This document shows, piece after piece, positions 41,103 through 52,928 of a stretch of 64,000 nucleotides of DNA. Source of the DNA: Beijerinckiaceae bacterium (GTDB lineage: Bacteria > Pseudomonadota > Alphaproteobacteria > Rhizobiales > Beijerinckiaceae). Where the stretch lies: positions 1 through 64,000 of the forward strand of contig JAIELD010000031.1 of the NCBI GenBank assembly GCA_019753285.1, given 5' to 3'. Below the pieces are notes generated by a model. That model had not been told where the DNA came from and did no database searches. It worked only from the letters and a program-made list of their open reading frames with translations. Every line of letters starts with the position of its first letter. Positions within the stretch are counted from its first letter, which is position 1. The translations under genes and the position numbers were made by a program.

Positions 41103-42875
41103 ATGACGCAAAAGAAGATCATGAAAACACGACGGTTCAATTCTCTCAGCTTCAAGCTGCTTCTGTGCGTGGTCGTATCCACGCTGGTCATTTTCACGGT
41201 CAACGCCGGTTTCAGCTGGCACGAACTGAGCTCGGAGACCGATCGCTCGGCAGCGCGCGAGGATACGTTGCGCCTGCGTCAGGTCGATCTCAGCCTGAAC
41301 GTCGCTGCGGCGGATGTGAATGAACGGATCAAGGGCATAGTGCTGACGCGCGGTCCTGACGGCTCCCTGCAGAAGCTCGTCGCCTCGCCGGATGTTCTCG
41401 CCCAGTCGCGTCTCGGCGACCCTGTGCTGCTCGATATCGTCGACGAGATCGGGTCTGTCATCAAGGGCACCGCGACGCTCTTTTCCTATGACGCAGCCAA
41501 GGATGACTTCGTCCGCATTGCCACGAACATCAAGAAGCCCGACGGCTCCCGCGCGGTCGGCACCGTGCTCGGCAAGGCGAGCGAAGCCAACGCGACGGTG
41601 CGCTCGAAGCAGATCTACCGCGGCCTCGCGACCATCCTCGGCGAGAAGCATTATACCGGCTACTTCCCGGTCCTGACGCCATCCAACGAACTCGCCGGCA
41701 TCCTTTACGTCGGCATCGGCAAGGCTGCGGATTTCGCGGTGGCCGGTGAGGGGCTCCTCAAATCCCTCGCGCTCGGCGTGCTGGTGATTCTTGCGCTCAC
41801 CCTCGCCATCATCGTCCCGCTTTTCAAGCGGCTGACCCGCCCCTTCGTCGAATTGGCGGCCATCACCAAGACCATCAATACGTGGGATGCGGCAAAACCG
41901 ATTCCCTATCAGAACCGCTCCGACGAGGTCGGAACGATCGCGACCGCGCTCCAGGAACTCAAATACGAGCTCGAAAGCGCCAGCGAAAAGCGTGCGCTGG
42001 AAGAGGCCGAACAAGCCGCGAAGGCAGCCAGGCAGGCGGCGCTTGGCGAGGTCATCGCAGAGTTCCGGCTCGTCATGCAATCGACGCTCGAACAGGTCAA
42101 TTCCGGGATTTCGGAGATGGTGTCCATGGCGCATGTCCTGCTGGACGTGACCTCCAAGACCGAGATGGAGACGAGCGCGGCCCGCTCGGCCATCGACACG
42201 GCGCTGTTCAACGTGAATTCGGTTGCGAGCGCGTCGGACGAACTGGCGAATTCCGGGCGGGAGATCGCCGAACAGGCCGGTGTCTCGACCAAGGTGGTGG
42301 CTCAGGCGCTCGAGAGGGGCGAGGAATCCGTCGGCAATGTCCTGAAGCTCTCCGATTACGTGGAGCGGGTGGACGAGGTCGTGACGCTCATTCAGCAGAT
42401 AGCCGCGCAAACGAACCTGCTCGCCCTCAACGCCACGATCGAGGCGGCGCGCGCCGGCGAGGCCGGTCGGGGCTTCAGCGTCGTCGCGTCCGAGGTGAAA
42501 CAGCTCGCAAACCAGACCGCCAAGGCGACGGAAGAGATTGCGGCGCAGATAGCCGGCATCCAGCGCGCGACGCAGGAGGCGGTCTCCTCGGTCAAATCGG
42601 TCGGCCAGGTGCTTGAAGGCGTCGGTCAGAGTTCGGCCAGCATCGCAGCCGCCGTCGAACAGCAGGGCGCAGCGACGCACGAAATTGCAAGAAGCGCGTC
42701 GCAAGCTTCAAACAGCACGAATGAAATCCGCTATAATTTCGACGCGATCGGCGACGCGGTCGAGCGTACTCGCAGCGCCTCTGCCCGCATGCAGCTCTTG
42801 TCGGACGAATTTTCGAAAACCAACGCGCGCCTGTCAGGCTCGATCGGCGAGTTCCTGCAGAAGGTCGCGGCGTAA
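41103..42875 (+). CDS. Methyl-accepting chemotaxis protein with extracytoplasmic Cache-type sensor
   Basis: TM1, Cache-like domain ([21 protein letters not shown]), TM2, HAMP, signalling tip [37 protein letters not shown]. Confidence 0.93.
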   Translation: MTQKKIMKTRRFNSLSFKLLLCVVVSTLVIFTVNAGFSWHELSSETDRSAAREDTLRLRQVDLSLNVAAADVNERIKGIVLTRGPDGSLQKLVASPDVLAQSRLGDPVLLDIVDEIGSVIKGTATLFSYDAAKDDFVRIATNIKKPDGSRAVGTVLGKASEANATVRSKQIYRGLATILGEKHYTGYFPVLTPSNELAGILYVGIGKAADFAVAGEGLLKSLALGVLVILALTLAIIVPLFKRLTRPFVELAAITKTINTWDAAKPIPYQNRSDEVGTIATALQELKYELESASEKRALEEAEQAAKAARQAALGEVIAEFRLVMQSTLEQVNSGISEMVSMAHVLLDVTSKTEMETSAARSAIDTALFNVNSVASASDELANSGREIAEQAGVSTKVVAQALERGEESVGNVLKLSDYVERVDEVVTLIQQIAAQTNLLALNATIEAARAGEAGRGFSVVASEVKQLANQTAKATEEIAAQIAGIQRATQEAVSSVKSVGQVLEGVGQSSASIAAAVEQQGAATHEIARSASQASNSTNEIRYNFDAIGDAVERTRSASARMQLLSDEFSKTNARLSGSIGEFLQKVAA

Positions 42876-42894
42876 GCGGCTTCAATTCGCTTGG

Positions 42895-44052
42895 CTAGAC
42901 GCTTGGGATGGGAAGGGTCGCGATGCGTCCTCGCTTCACCGTCAGAGCGATCTCGCCCCGGGTCAGTGCGAGAGCCTGCAGGCCAAATATTTCGCGCCGC
43001 CAGCCTTCAAGCGCCGGGCTGGCGCTCTCGTCGCCATTCGCGATCGCCTCGAGATCGTCGCTGCTTGCGATGACGCGGGCTGCGACCCGCTCGCGCTCCG
43101 CCACGGCCTGCAGCAGCACCTTCAGCAATTGCACCAGCGCGGCATTGTTGCTGGCGTTCGAGCGTTCGGCGCGCATTGGCGGCAGTGTCGCTGGGTCGCG
43201 CTGGATGCCGCGCTGTACGGCCTCCAGAATATCGATGCCAGCTTTCGAACGCTCGAAGCCGTTGGAAAGCGCCCGCAAGCGACCGAGTTCCTCGACACTG
43301 CGCGGTGCGGCCAGCGCGATCTCGCCGATGGCGTCGTCCTTGAGGATGCGTCCGCGCGGCACGTCGCGCGCCTGCGCCTCCCGTTCACGCCACGCGGCGA
43401 GTTCGATCAGGATTGCAAGGTCGCGCGGCTTGCGAATTCGGGTCTTCAGCCGCTCCCAGACGCGCTCGGGGTCCACCTCATAGGTCGATGGCGAGGTGAG
43501 CACCGCCATTTCGTCCTTCAGCCAGTCGGTGCGGCCTGTCTTACTCAAGCGCTCCGCCAGCTTTTCATAGGCCACGCGCAGATGGCTGACGTCCGATGCG
43601 GCATATTCGATCTGCGCCTCGCTCAACGGGCGGCGCGCCCAATCCGTGAAGCGGGACGACTTGTCGATCTTCGCCCCTGCAAGGCTCGCGACCAGCGATT
43701 CGTAGGAGATCTGGTCGCCGAAGCCGCAGACCATCGCGGCGACCTGCGTGTCGAACAAAGGCGTCGGGATGACCTTGGCGCCGTGCCAGATGATCTCGAT
43801 GTCCTGGCGTGCCGCGTGGAACACCTTGATGACCGCAGTATTCGCCATGAGAGCATAGAACGGCGCGAGGTCGAGGCCGGTGGCCAGCGTGTCCACAAGG
43901 CCGATTTCATCCGCGCTCGCCATCTGGATCAGGCAGAGTTTTGGATAATAGGTCGTCTCGCGCAGAAATTCGGTATCGACGGTGATGTAGGGGTGGCCGG
44001 CGAGGCGGCTGCAGAGCGCTGCGAGGTCGCCGGATTTGGTAATGATATTCAT
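42895..44052 (-). CDS. rnd: Ribonuclease D
   Basis: [39 protein letters not shown] region. Confidence 0.95.
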   Translation of the reverse strand: MNIITKSGDLAALCSRLAGHPYITVDTEFLRETTYYPKLCLIQMASADEIGLVDTLATGLDLAPFYALMANTAVIKVFHAARQDIEIIWHGAKVIPTPLFDTQVAAMVCGFGDQISYESLVASLAGAKIDKSSRFTDWARRPLSEAQIEYAASDVSHLRVAYEKLAERLSKTGRTDWLKDEMAVLTSPSTYEVDPERVWERLKTRIRKPRDLAILIELAAWREREAQARDVPRGRILKDDAIGEIALAAPRSVEELGRLRALSNGFERSKAGIDILEAVQRGIQRDPATLPPMRAERSNASNNAALVQLLKVLLQAVAERERVAARVIASSDDLEAIANGDESASPALEGWRREIFGLQALALTRGEIALTVKRGRIATLPIPSV

Positions 44053-44221
44053 GATTTCGCGCCGTATCAGTTTTTACCGGGCTTGTCGCTAGCACTGCGG
44101 CGGAATAACCGCGGCCAAACGCCAGAAACCTTGACAAATCGGCGCTCTCAATGTGGGTGTGCCGCGAACCAGTCATGGCGCGCCGCAGGTCGTCGCTCAA
44201 TCGTCAAAGGCCTTTCCTCCC

Positions 44222-46030
44222 ATGTCCTCCACGCAATCGCAGGCCCGGACCCACCGCTACCGCTCGCACACATGCGGCGCGCTGCGCAGCGCCGATATCG
44301 GCTCGCGCGCCCGGCTCTCCGGCTGGTGCCACCGCATCCGCGATCACGGCGGACTGCTCTTCATCGACCTGCGCGATCATTACGGGCTGACGCAGATCGT
44401 CGTCGATCCTGCGAGCCCCTCCTTCGCAACGGCCGAGACGCTGCGCAGCGAATGGGTCATCTCCGTCGAAGGCGAGGTGCGCCAGCGCCCGGACGGCACC
44501 GTCAACGCGAATCTCGAGACCGGCGAGGTCGAACTGATCGTCTCCGAGATCGAGGTTCTCGGCCCGGCCGGCGACCTGCCGCTGCCGGTGTTCGGCGATC
44601 TCGAATACCCGGAGGAGACGCGCCTCAAATACCGCTTTCTCGATCTTCGCCGCGACAAGCTGCACAAGAACATCATGCTTCGCGGCAAGGTGATCGACAG
44701 CCTGCGCCGCCGCATGAAGGATGGCGGCTTCTTCGAGTTCCAGACGCCGATCCTCACCGCATCGAGCCCCGAGGGCGCGCGGGACTATCTCGTGCCGAGC
44801 CGCGTCCATCCCGGCAAGTTCTACGCGCTGCCCCAGGCACCGCAGCAGTTCAAGCAGTTGCTGATGGTTGCGGGCTTCGACCGCTATTTTCAGATCGCGC
44901 CATGCTTCCGCGACGAGGACGCCAGGGCCGACCGTTCACCGGGTGAGTTCTACCAGCTCGACATCGAGATGAGCTTCGTCGAGCAGCAGGATGTCTTCGA
45001 GGCTGTCGAGCCGGTGCTGCGCGGTGTGTTCGAGGAGTTCGGCGGCGGAAGGCCGGTCACGCAGAGCTTTCCGCACATCAGCTACGCCGATTCGATGCGC
45101 TGGTATGGCAACGACAAGCCGGATCTGCGCATCCCGATCAAGATGCAGGACGTTTCGGACGTGTTCCGCGGCTCCGGCTTCAAGGTGTTCTCGCGCATTC
45201 TCGAAGGCGATCCGAAGGCCGCGATCTGGGCCATTCCTGCGCCTGGCGGCGGTTCGCGCGCGTTCTGCGATCGCATGAACAGCTGGGCGCAGGGCGAGGG
45301 CCAGCCGGGGCTGGGGTATATCTTTTGGAAGGACGGCGCGGGCTCCGGCCCCATCGCGAACAATATCGGATCGGAGAAAACCGAGGAACTTCGCCTTGCC
45401 CTTGGCCTCAAGGATGGCGATGCCGCCTTCTTCGTCGCGGGCTTGCCCGAGAAATTCGTCAAGTTTGCAGGCGCTGCTCGCGTCAAGGTCGGCACGGACC
45501 TCAACCTCGGCGACATGAACCAGTTTGCGCTCTGCTGGATTGTCGACTTCCCGATGTATGAATGGAACGAGGACGAGAAGAAGATCGACTTCTCGCATAA
45601 TCCGTTCTCGATGCCGAATTTCGAGCGCGAGGCCTTCCTGAAGCTCGAAGCCGGCGACAAGGACACCATCCTCGGCATCAAGGCGTTTCAGTACGACATC
45701 GTCTGCAACGGCATCGAATTGTCCTCCGGCGCGATCCGCAACCATCGCCCCGAAGTGATGAAGAAGGCCTTCGAGCTTGCGGGCTATGGCGAGGACGTGC
45801 TGCTGGAGAAATTCGGCGGGATGTATCGCGCCTTCCAGTATGGTGCCCCGCCGCATGGCGGCATCGCGCCCGGCGTCGATCGCATCGTGATGCTGCTCGC
45901 CGACGAGCCGAACATCCGCGAGGTCGTGCTGTTCCCGATGAACCAGAAAGCCGAAGACCTGCTGATGGGCGCGCCGAGCGAGGCGACGGCAAAGCAGCTC
46001 CGCGAATTGCACATCAGGTTGAACGTGTGA
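44222..46030 (+). CDS. aspS: Aspartate--tRNA ligase
   Basis: [104 protein letters not shown]. Confidence 0.98.
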   Translation: MSSTQSQARTHRYRSHTCGALRSADIGSRARLSGWCHRIRDHGGLLFIDLRDHYGLTQIVVDPASPSFATAETLRSEWVISVEGEVRQRPDGTVNANLETGEVELIVSEIEVLGPAGDLPLPVFGDLEYPEETRLKYRFLDLRRDKLHKNIMLRGKVIDSLRRRMKDGGFFEFQTPILTASSPEGARDYLVPSRVHPGKFYALPQAPQQFKQLLMVAGFDRYFQIAPCFRDEDARADRSPGEFYQLDIEMSFVEQQDVFEAVEPVLRGVFEEFGGGRPVTQSFPHISYADSMRWYGNDKPDLRIPIKMQDVSDVFRGSGFKVFSRILEGDPKAAIWAIPAPGGGSRAFCDRMNSWAQGEGQPGLGYIFWKDGAGSGPIANNIGSEKTEELRLALGLKDGDAAFFVAGLPEKFVKFAGAARVKVGTDLNLGDMNQFALCWIVDFPMYEWNEDEKKIDFSHNPFSMPNFEREAFLKLEAGDKDTILGIKAFQYDIVCNGIELSSGAIRNHRPEVMKKAFELAGYGEDVLLEKFGGMYRAFQYGAPPHGGIAPGVDRIVMLLADEPNIREVVLFPMNQKAEDLLMGAPSEATAKQLRELHIRLNV

Positions 46031-46042
46031 GCATGCCGATGT

Positions 46043-46146
46043 GTCATCCCGAACGGCGCGCAGCGGCGGGCCGGGATCCGGACGATATCCGCTTTCTTGG
46101 ATGTTTTGTCTGGATCCCGGGTCTCGTTTTGCTCACCCGGGATGAC
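46043..46146. repeat. 104-bp nested palindromic intergenic repeat
   Basis: Outer arms GTCATCCCG / CGGGATGAC (perfect 9 bp); inner arms CCGGGATCCGGACGA (46071-46085) / TTGTCTGGATCCCGG (46106-46120). Confidence 0.75.
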
Positions 46147-46169
46147 TGCAATGGGTTAGCGGCTGCCTG

Positions 46170-47249
46170 ATGCGCATCCTTCTAGCCTCCTATGGTTCGT
46201 TGAAAACGCGTGGTGGATGGTTTTACGGCACGGCGCAGAAGCTTCAGAACGGCTTCGTCCGGCTCGGCCATGCGGTGGAGTTCTTCTCGGACCGCGACAT
46301 CGCCCGTGCGGCGTCGCCGATCCGCTCGCGCATCATGGGCCGCCGCGCCTGCAACCGAACCTTCAAGGACTATGTCCGTAATTACGATCCGCATCTGATC
46401 GTGCTTTGCCATGCCGACCTCATCGCCAACGAGACGCTGGCGGAGGTCAAGGCGAGCTTTCCCGCCAAACGGATCGTCGAGGTCAGGGTCGATGCTTTGC
46501 ACAATGTGCTGACCATCCCCCATATGCGCGCACGGGCTCACGTCATCGACCGGAGCTTCGTCACGACTGGAGGCCGCGCCCTCGACCTCGTCGGCACACC
46601 GACAGCGCCGGCCTGCTTCATTCCCAACCCTGTGGACTCAGGCATGGAAGCCGGCGAAGCGCATCTCTCCGACGACCAGCCATTCGATGCGATCTATTCG
46701 CGCCGTCCGGTCATCGAGATGCCCTCCGACGACTATCGCGCTGAGATCGTGACGACGCTGGAGCGCGATCCTTCGCTGAAGGTCTTCTCGATCGGCATCC
46801 ATGGCGGCAGCCAGATTTTCGGTCAGGCCTATTTCGATCATATCTGCAACGCGCGCATCGGGCTCAATCTGTCGGTCAAGGCCGCGGCGCCCATCGGCGG
46901 CATCGGGCCTGCCGATCTGATGCGATTCTATTCGTCCGATCGCATCGCGCATTATGGTGGCAACGGTCTCGCCATCATGAACCCGGCCGAGTTCTCGTTC
47001 GACGAGTTGTTGCGCGACGGCCAGGAGTTTGTGAGCTTCTCCTCGCCCGCCGAAGCGCTCGAACAGGTGCGATGGCTGGCGCACAATCCCGCCGAGCGCA
47101 TGCGTATGGCGTCTGCCTCGCACAGGGCATTCCATGACCGGTTTTCGTCCGAGCGCGTCGCCGAGTTCATCGTCGCCAGAAGCTTCGGCGAGCCCGTTCC
47201 GGCGGCCTGCTCCTGGCCGGCGGAAGAGTTTGCCGGGCAGCTCTCATGA
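46170..47249 (+). CDS. Glycosyltransferase-like protein (GT-B / CgeB-like)
   Basis: MRILLASYGSLKTRGGWFYGTAQKLQNGFVRLGHAVEFFSDRD; C-terminal LLRDGQEFVSFSSPAEALEQVRWLAHNPAERMRMASASHRAFHDRFS typical of GT1/CgeB-like proteins. Confidence 0.65.
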   Translation: MRILLASYGSLKTRGGWFYGTAQKLQNGFVRLGHAVEFFSDRDIARAASPIRSRIMGRRACNRTFKDYVRNYDPHLIVLCHADLIANETLAEVKASFPAKRIVEVRVDALHNVLTIPHMRARAHVIDRSFVTTGGRALDLVGTPTAPACFIPNPVDSGMEAGEAHLSDDQPFDAIYSRRPVIEMPSDDYRAEIVTTLERDPSLKVFSIGIHGGSQIFGQAYFDHICNARIGLNLSVKAAAPIGGIGPADLMRFYSSDRIAHYGGNGLAIMNPAEFSFDELLRDGQEFVSFSSPAEALEQVRWLAHNPAERMRMASASHRAFHDRFSSERVAEFIVARSFGEPVPAACSWPAEEFAGQLS

Positions 47250-48223
47250 GCGCACGAGCCGATGAGCGGCCATCCATCGTCGCCGTGATCGTAGCCTTCG
47301 AAAGCGCCGAAGTGCTGCCGCTCTGCCTCGCGGCGTTAGCAAGCCAATCCATCCCGGCCATCGTGGTCGACAATGCCTCGACGGATCGCTCGGCCGAGAT
47401 TGCGCGCAAACATGGTGCCTTGGCGATCGTCAATCCGCGCAATGAAGGGTTTGGTCGCGGCATGAACATTGGCGTGCGCGCCGCAACGGGCTTTGATCAT
47501 GTTCTCATCCTCAATCCCGACGCGGTCGTGCAGCCGGGTTTTGCCGCAGCCATGCGCAAGGCGGTCGCATGGTATCCGGACGCTGGCATTCTGGGGCCGA
47601 GCATCACCGGGCCGGACGGATCGATCTTCTTCCCGCTCCGCTCGGTGCTGTCGCCCTATCTCCAGAACGATCGGAAAAGCCCATGCGTTCCGGAGGGCGA
47701 TTGCTGCGCACCCTTCCTTTCGGGCGCGTGCTACCTCGTCGAGCGCCGCTTCTTTCTCGATCTCGGCGGCTTCGATCCAGAGATTTTCCTGTTCTATGAG
47801 GACAACGATCTCTGCCGTCGCGTGATCGATGCTGGCCGACCGATTGTCTACGTCCATGACGCCAAGGTCGCCCATGCGCAGGGGCGCTCGTCCAGCCCAG
47901 CGAAAGGCCGCCGCTTCAAGACGCGATGGCACTATGCCTGGTCAGAAGGCTACATCGCGCGCAAATACGGCTTGCCCAATCCGTCCTATGCGACGTTTTT
48001 GAGAAACACTTTGAAATATGTTGCAACACTGGTAACAGGCGATCTGCAAAAGAAGGAACGCTATGGCGGCGCTGCCGCCGGCGCTCTCGCCCTGATCCGA
48101 GGCCGCACGGCGCTCGAAAGAGAGGGCCTCGAAAGATGCGGGCCTGATGACGATCACGGCAGAGACAGCAGCGACAAGCCGCCGGGTGACCATCGCGCAG
48201 GCCCTGACGCGCGGATTCGATAA
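47246..48223 (+). CDS. Family 2 glycosyltransferase
   Basis: VAVIVAFESAEVLPLCLAALASQSIPAIVVDNASTDRSAEIA; NEGFGRGMNIG; LILNPDAVVQPG; GGFDPEIFLFYEDNDLCRRV. Confidence 0.9.
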   Translation: MSARADERPSIVAVIVAFESAEVLPLCLAALASQSIPAIVVDNASTDRSAEIARKHGALAIVNPRNEGFGRGMNIGVRAATGFDHVLILNPDAVVQPGFAAAMRKAVAWYPDAGILGPSITGPDGSIFFPLRSVLSPYLQNDRKSPCVPEGDCCAPFLSGACYLVERRFFLDLGGFDPEIFLFYEDNDLCRRVIDAGRPIVYVHDAKVAHAQGRSSSPAKGRRFKTRWHYAWSEGYIARKYGLPNPSYATFLRNTLKYVATLVTGDLQKKERYGGAAAGALALIRGRTALEREGLERCGPDDDHGRDSSDKPPGDHRAGPDARIR

Positions 48224-49274
48224 TTTCGGCCTCATCAGACTGGCGCTGTCCGTTTTCGTCGTCGTATCGCACACGGTCAGCATCGGCCTCACCGGACTTG
48301 CGTCGACCGAGCCTGGATACGCCTGGACCGGGCTCACGCTCGGCGAGCATTCGGTGAATTGCTTCTTCGCGATCTCAGGGTTTCTGATCGCGATGAGTTG
48401 GGATCGGCGGCCGAATGCCGCCTTCTTCGCAACATCGCGGTTCCTTCGGCTCGTGCCCGGCCTCGTCGCCGCTGTCGTGATATCGACCTTCGTGATCGGC
48501 GCCGCGATGACGTCGCTTCCGCTCTCGGCCTATCTTCGGAGCGGCGAAACCTGGCAGTTCCTGCTCGAGACGATCTTCAGGCTGAAGAGCACCGGCACGC
48601 TGCCCGGCGTCTTCGAGGGCAACCCGCTGCACATCGTGCTCGGCACTGTCTGGTCGCTGAAATACGAGATCGGCTGTTATTTCGGTCTGTTCGTACTTGG
48701 CGTCACCGGCTTGCTGCTGCGGCCTCGGGTGATTCTCGCGATCGCGCTCATCTTCGGTTTCGGGTTGTTGGCGATCGAAATCCTTGCGCTCAAGGTGTCA
48801 GCATCGCAGTTCACGGCCTTCCGCCTGCGGTTCATCTTTGCGCTCGCGGCTGCGTTGTACGTCTGGCGCGACAGGGTGCCCGTCTCGCTGCCGATGGCGC
48901 TGCTGGCTTTCCTGGTGGCGCTTGCGCTGCAGCGGACGCCGTTCTACCACGCGGCGCTCTACGCCACCGAAACCTATCTCGTTCTGTGCCTTGCCATCGC
49001 GCCGGGCTTCTCGTCACCGAAGCTCGAATTGCCGTTCGATTTCTCCTACGGCATCTATCTTTACGGGCTGCCGGTGCAGCAGGCGCTGACCGCGCTGTTC
49101 CATCCGCAAAACCCGTATGCGCTCCTGCCGCCGGCACTTATCGTCACGACGTTTTTTGCTGGATTTTCATGGTATTGCGTCGAAAAGCCCGCGCTATCAT
49201 TGAAGCAGCGCGTGCTTGCGCGGGCTCCGTCCTGGCGGCTTCCCTTCATCGGGGCGAAGCCGGCGAAGCCCTAG
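48147..49274 (+). CDS. Acyltransferase family 3 (OafA/OpgC-like) membrane protein
   Basis: FGLIRLALSVFVVVSHTVSIG...; NCFFAISGFLIAMSWDRRPNAAFFATSRFLRLVPGLVAAVVIS; multi-TM. Confidence 0.9.
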   Translation: MTITAETAATSRRVTIAQALTRGFDNFGLIRLALSVFVVVSHTVSIGLTGLASTEPGYAWTGLTLGEHSVNCFFAISGFLIAMSWDRRPNAAFFATSRFLRLVPGLVAAVVISTFVIGAAMTSLPLSAYLRSGETWQFLLETIFRLKSTGTLPGVFEGNPLHIVLGTVWSLKYEIGCYFGLFVLGVTGLLLRPRVILAIALIFGFGLLAIEILALKVSASQFTAFRLRFIFALAAALYVWRDRVPVSLPMALLAFLVALALQRTPFYHAALYATETYLVLCLAIAPGFSSPKLELPFDFSYGIYLYGLPVQQALTALFHPQNPYALLPPALIVTTFFAGFSWYCVEKPALSLKQRVLARAPSWRLPFIGAKPAKP

Positions 49275-49618
49275 ACCGAGAACGACGTGCCGCAACCGCA
49301 GGACGATGTCGCGTTCGGGTTGTGAACGCGGAAGGACTGGCCCATCAGATCATCGACGAAATCGATTTCCGATCCTTCAAGGAAGGGCGCGGAGGTGGCA
49401 TCGATCAGCACCGTAACGCCGTTCTTCTGCAGGGCGATGTCGTCTTCGGCCTTGCTGCGGTCGAAACCGAACTTGTACTGGAAACCGGAGCAGCCGCCAC
49501 CTTCGACGCTGACGCGCAGCATCGAGCCTTCAGGCTCGCCGCGCAGGATCTGCGCCACGCGCTGTGCTGCGCTCTCCGACACAGTGATACTCGTGGAATT
49601 CGCTTCAAAATCGGTCAT
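49271..49618 (-). CDS. erpA: Iron-sulfur cluster assembly accessory protein (ErpA/IscA-type)
   Basis: ITVSESAAQRVAQILRGEPEGSMLRVSVEGGGCSGFQYKF; C-terminal SSCGCGTSFSV. Confidence 0.92.
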   Translation of the reverse strand: MTDFEANSTSITVSESAAQRVAQILRGEPEGSMLRVSVEGGGCSGFQYKFGFDRSKAEDDIALQKNGVTVLIDATSAPFLEGSEIDFVDDLMGQSFRVHNPNATSSCGCGTSFSV

Positions 49619-49744
49619 GGTCCTGAATGTCCGCCATGGAAAGGGGCCGAGCCCATTGCTATATTACTGTCGAAGATACGCCTTGCCCGTCGCGCATTCA
49701 ATGGCTGATCGAGATCAGCCAAAGCTCAGCTCAGGACAGTCCGC

Positions 49745-50953
49745 TTGCATTTCTTCCTGCCGAAGCCGCTGCAGCCCTTCGCCAGCGATCAGTCGATGTC
49801 GCGCGGCCGCCTTCATCCTGAGCCGTCGTCGCCGACCCGCAGCGAGTTCCAGCGCGACCGCGACCGCATCATCCATTCGAGCGCCTTTCGCCGCTTGAAG
49901 CACAAGACGCAGGTTTTCATCGAACACGAAGGCGACCACCACCGCACGCGCCTCACGCATTCACTGGAAGTGGCGCAGATCGCCCGCTCGATCGCCCGCG
50001 CGCTCGGGCTCGACGAGGATCTGGCCGAAGCGCTGGCGCTCGCGCATGATCTTGGCCACACACCGTTCGGCCATACCGGCGAGGACGCGCTGGACGCCGT
50101 AATGGCGCCCTATCGCGGCTTCGACCATAACGCCCAGACGCTCCGCATCGTCACCAGCCTGGAACGGCGATATGCAGCCTTCGACGGGCTGAACCTCACC
50201 TGGGAGACGCTCGAGGGGCTCGCGAAGCACAATGGCGCGGTGACCGACAAAGAGGGCAACCCGGTAGGCCGCTACACGCGTTTCGGCGTGCCTTTCGCCA
50301 TCGTCAGCTACAATCAGCGGCAGGATCTTGAGCTGGCGACGCTCGCCGGCGCGGAGGCGCAGGCTGCGGCCATCGCGGACGACATCGCCTATGACGCGCA
50401 TGATATCGACGACGGTTTGCGGGCCGGCCTGTTCGAGATCGACGAGCTGCGCGAGGTGCCGCACCTTGCAAGCCTGCTCGATGACATCGAGGACCGGCAT
50501 GGCGATCTCGAGCCTTCGCGCACGATTCACGAGCTCCAGCGTCGCGTCATCACGCGGTTCGTCGAGGATGTGATCGCCGAGAGCGAGACACGCCTCACCG
50601 CCCTGAAGCCGCAGCGCGCGCAGGACATCAGACTGGCGGGCGCGCCGGTCATCGCCTTCTCCGCGCGGATGGCGGCCGCCGATCGCAGCATCAAGGGCTT
50701 TCTCTTTCCTCACATGTACCGCCACGAAACCGTGGTACGGATCAGGGTCGGCGCGACGCAGATCGTCACGGACCTGTTCGAGCGTTTCATGGCGTCCTGC
50801 GAATTGCTGCCGTCGGAATGGCAGGCCGGCCTCGTTCCGGGCGACGAGATGGCAAGAGCGCGGCACATCGCGGATTACATCGCCGGAATGACGGATCGCT
50901 ACGCCATCCAGGCGCATCAGCAGTTGTTTGACGCCACTCCGGATTTGCGATAG
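49745..50953 (+). CDS. dgt: Deoxyguanosinetriphosphate triphosphohydrolase-like protein
   Basis: [73 protein letters not shown] (track shows [11 protein letters not shown]). Confidence 0.95.
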   Translation: MHFFLPKPLQPFASDQSMSRGRLHPEPSSPTRSEFQRDRDRIIHSSAFRRLKHKTQVFIEHEGDHHRTRLTHSLEVAQIARSIARALGLDEDLAEALALAHDLGHTPFGHTGEDALDAVMAPYRGFDHNAQTLRIVTSLERRYAAFDGLNLTWETLEGLAKHNGAVTDKEGNPVGRYTRFGVPFAIVSYNQRQDLELATLAGAEAQAAAIADDIAYDAHDIDDGLRAGLFEIDELREVPHLASLLDDIEDRHGDLEPSRTIHELQRRVITRFVEDVIAESETRLTALKPQRAQDIRLAGAPVIAFSARMAAADRSIKGFLFPHMYRHETVVRIRVGATQIVTDLFERFMASCELLPSEWQAGLVPGDEMARARHIADYIAGMTDRYAIQAHQQLFDATPDLR

Positions 50954-51032
50954 CGCCACGGTCCACGTGCGAGGACCACACGAACCCGTTGAGCAAGTGT
51001 GTGCGCGCTGTAAATCCAAAGGCACGACGATC

Positions 51033-52793
51033 ATGAATGTGTTTGCCGCGTTCCAGACGCGCCTCGAAGCTGTGTTGCTGCTGCTGAAGGAGCAGGGGCG
51101 TCTGCCTGCGAGCGTCGAGCCCTCGCGTGCGGTGATCGAACCGCCGCGCGATCCTTCTCACGGCGATATGGCGATCAACGCGGCGATGGTCTTCGCCAAG
51201 GAAGCCGGCATGAAGCCGCGCGACCTCGCGGCACTGATCGTCGCGGAACTCGAGAAGGACTCGAGCATCGTTGCCTGCGAGATCGCCGGGCCGGGCTTTA
51301 TCAACATCAGGCTTGCGCCGAGCGTGTTCGACGACGCGCTGCGTGCGCTCATCGCCGACCCGCAGCACTTCGGGCGAGGTGCGCCGCGCAAGGGCAAGGT
51401 GAATGTCGAATATGTCTCGGCCAATCCGACCGGGCCGATGCATGTGGGCCATGGTCGCGGTGCGGTGTTCGGCGACGCGCTCGCCTCGCTGCTGGCTTTC
51501 GCCGGCCACGATGTCACGCGCGAATATTACATCAACGACGCAGGCGCGCAGGTGGACGTGCTCGCCCGCTCGGTGTTCCTGCGCTACCGCGAGGCGCTCG
51601 GCGAGGATATCGGCGCCATACCGGACGGCTTTTACCCAGGCGATTATCTGAAGCCGGTCGGCGTCGCGCTGGTGAAGCACTACGCCACGCAACTCGTCGA
51701 TATGCCGGAAAGCGAATGGCTGCCGCGCGTGCGGCGCTACGCGATCGATGCGATGATGACCATGATCCGGGAAGACCTCGCGAAGCTGCGCGTCGAGCAT
51801 TCGGTTTTCTTTTCAGAAGCGTCGCTGCGAGAACCCCTTGATGCGGTGAAGACCACGATCAGCGCCCTTCGGGCCAAGGGCCTCGTTTATGACGGCAGGC
51901 TGCCTCCGCCGAAGGGGCAGGTCGACGCCGAATGGGAGGATCGTGAGCAGGCGCTCTTCCGTTCGACGGAATTCGGCGACGACGTCGATCGGCCGTTGGT
52001 GAAGTCCGACGGCTCATACACCTATTTTGCCTCCGACATTGCCTATCACGCGTCCAAATACCAGCGCGGCTTCACGACGTTGATCGACGTATGGGGCGCC
52101 GACCATGGCGGCTATGTGAAGCGCATGGCCGCTGCTGTGAATGCGGTCAGCGACGGCAAGGCCGTGCTCGACGTGAAGCTCTGCCAGCTCGTAAAGCTCA
52201 TGCGGAACGGCGAACCTGTGAAGATGTCGAAGCGCTCGGGCGATTTCGTCACTCTGGCGGAGGTGGTCGATGAGGTCGGGGCCGACGCCGTCCGCTTCAT
52301 GATGCTGTTTCGCAAGAACGACGCGCCGCTCGAATTCGACCTTGCCAAGGTCATCGAGCAGTCGAAGGACAACGCGGTCTTCTATGTCCAGTACGCCCAT
52401 GCCCGCTGCTTCTCGATCTTCCGGCAGGCGGCGCAGGCCTTCGATGGCAGGCGGTTCACGCCGAGCGAGCTGTTGGCCGCGGATTTCGACAAGCTTTCGG
52501 ACCCGGACGAGCGGCGATTGATCCAGTTCATCGCCGAATATCCGCGTGTTATTGACGCTGCCGCACAGGCCCACGAGCCGCACCGCCTTGCCTTTTACCT
52601 CTACGATCTTGCAAGCGCTTTCCATGCGCTCTGGAACAGGGGCAAGGATAAGGGGCAGGCGCCTTTGCGCTTTATTAACCAAGATGATGCCACTCTGACC
52701 GTGGCGAGACTCGCGCTTGTGTATTCGTTAATGTCGGTTCTTGCGTCGGCCTTAGCAATTCTTGGCGTCAGCGCGCCTGATGAAATGCGATGA
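51033..52793 (+). CDS. argS: Arginine--tRNA ligase
   Basis: [58 protein letters not shown]. Confidence 0.98.
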   Translation: MNVFAAFQTRLEAVLLLLKEQGRLPASVEPSRAVIEPPRDPSHGDMAINAAMVFAKEAGMKPRDLAALIVAELEKDSSIVACEIAGPGFINIRLAPSVFDDALRALIADPQHFGRGAPRKGKVNVEYVSANPTGPMHVGHGRGAVFGDALASLLAFAGHDVTREYYINDAGAQVDVLARSVFLRYREALGEDIGAIPDGFYPGDYLKPVGVALVKHYATQLVDMPESEWLPRVRRYAIDAMMTMIREDLAKLRVEHSVFFSEASLREPLDAVKTTISALRAKGLVYDGRLPPPKGQVDAEWEDREQALFRSTEFGDDVDRPLVKSDGSYTYFASDIAYHASKYQRGFTTLIDVWGADHGGYVKRMAAAVNAVSDGKAVLDVKLCQLVKLMRNGEPVKMSKRSGDFVTLAEVVDEVGADAVRFMMLFRKNDAPLEFDLAKVIEQSKDNAVFYVQYAHARCFSIFRQAAQAFDGRRFTPSELLAADFDKLSDPDERRLIQFIAEYPRVIDAAAQAHEPHRLAFYLYDLASAFHALWNRGKDKGQAPLRFINQDDATLTVARLALVYSLMSVLASALAILGVSAPDEMR

Positions 52794-52928
52794 GTGCGTT
52801 TGGCCTGCCTGCCAGCTTTGCCGAGCTTCTTGATTGATCTTGACGGTCTGGTTTTCGCCGTCGATGCTTGATGACCAAGAGTGTGAGGCGGAAGGATCGC
52901 AGGTAACCGAGACGAGCGAGGACCTGTT

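Noticed and set aside
41001-42704. 567-aa minus-strand ORF opposite the chemoreceptor gene
   Set aside because: Composition (Arg/Gly/Asp-rich, no domain pattern) is typical of antisense frames in GC-rich genes; the plus strand encodes a clear MCP.
48359-49708. 449-aa plus ORF overlapping the acyltransferase and erpA-like genes
   Set aside because: Alternative frame; the acyltransferase in the other frame has proper TM and Acyl_transf_3 features.
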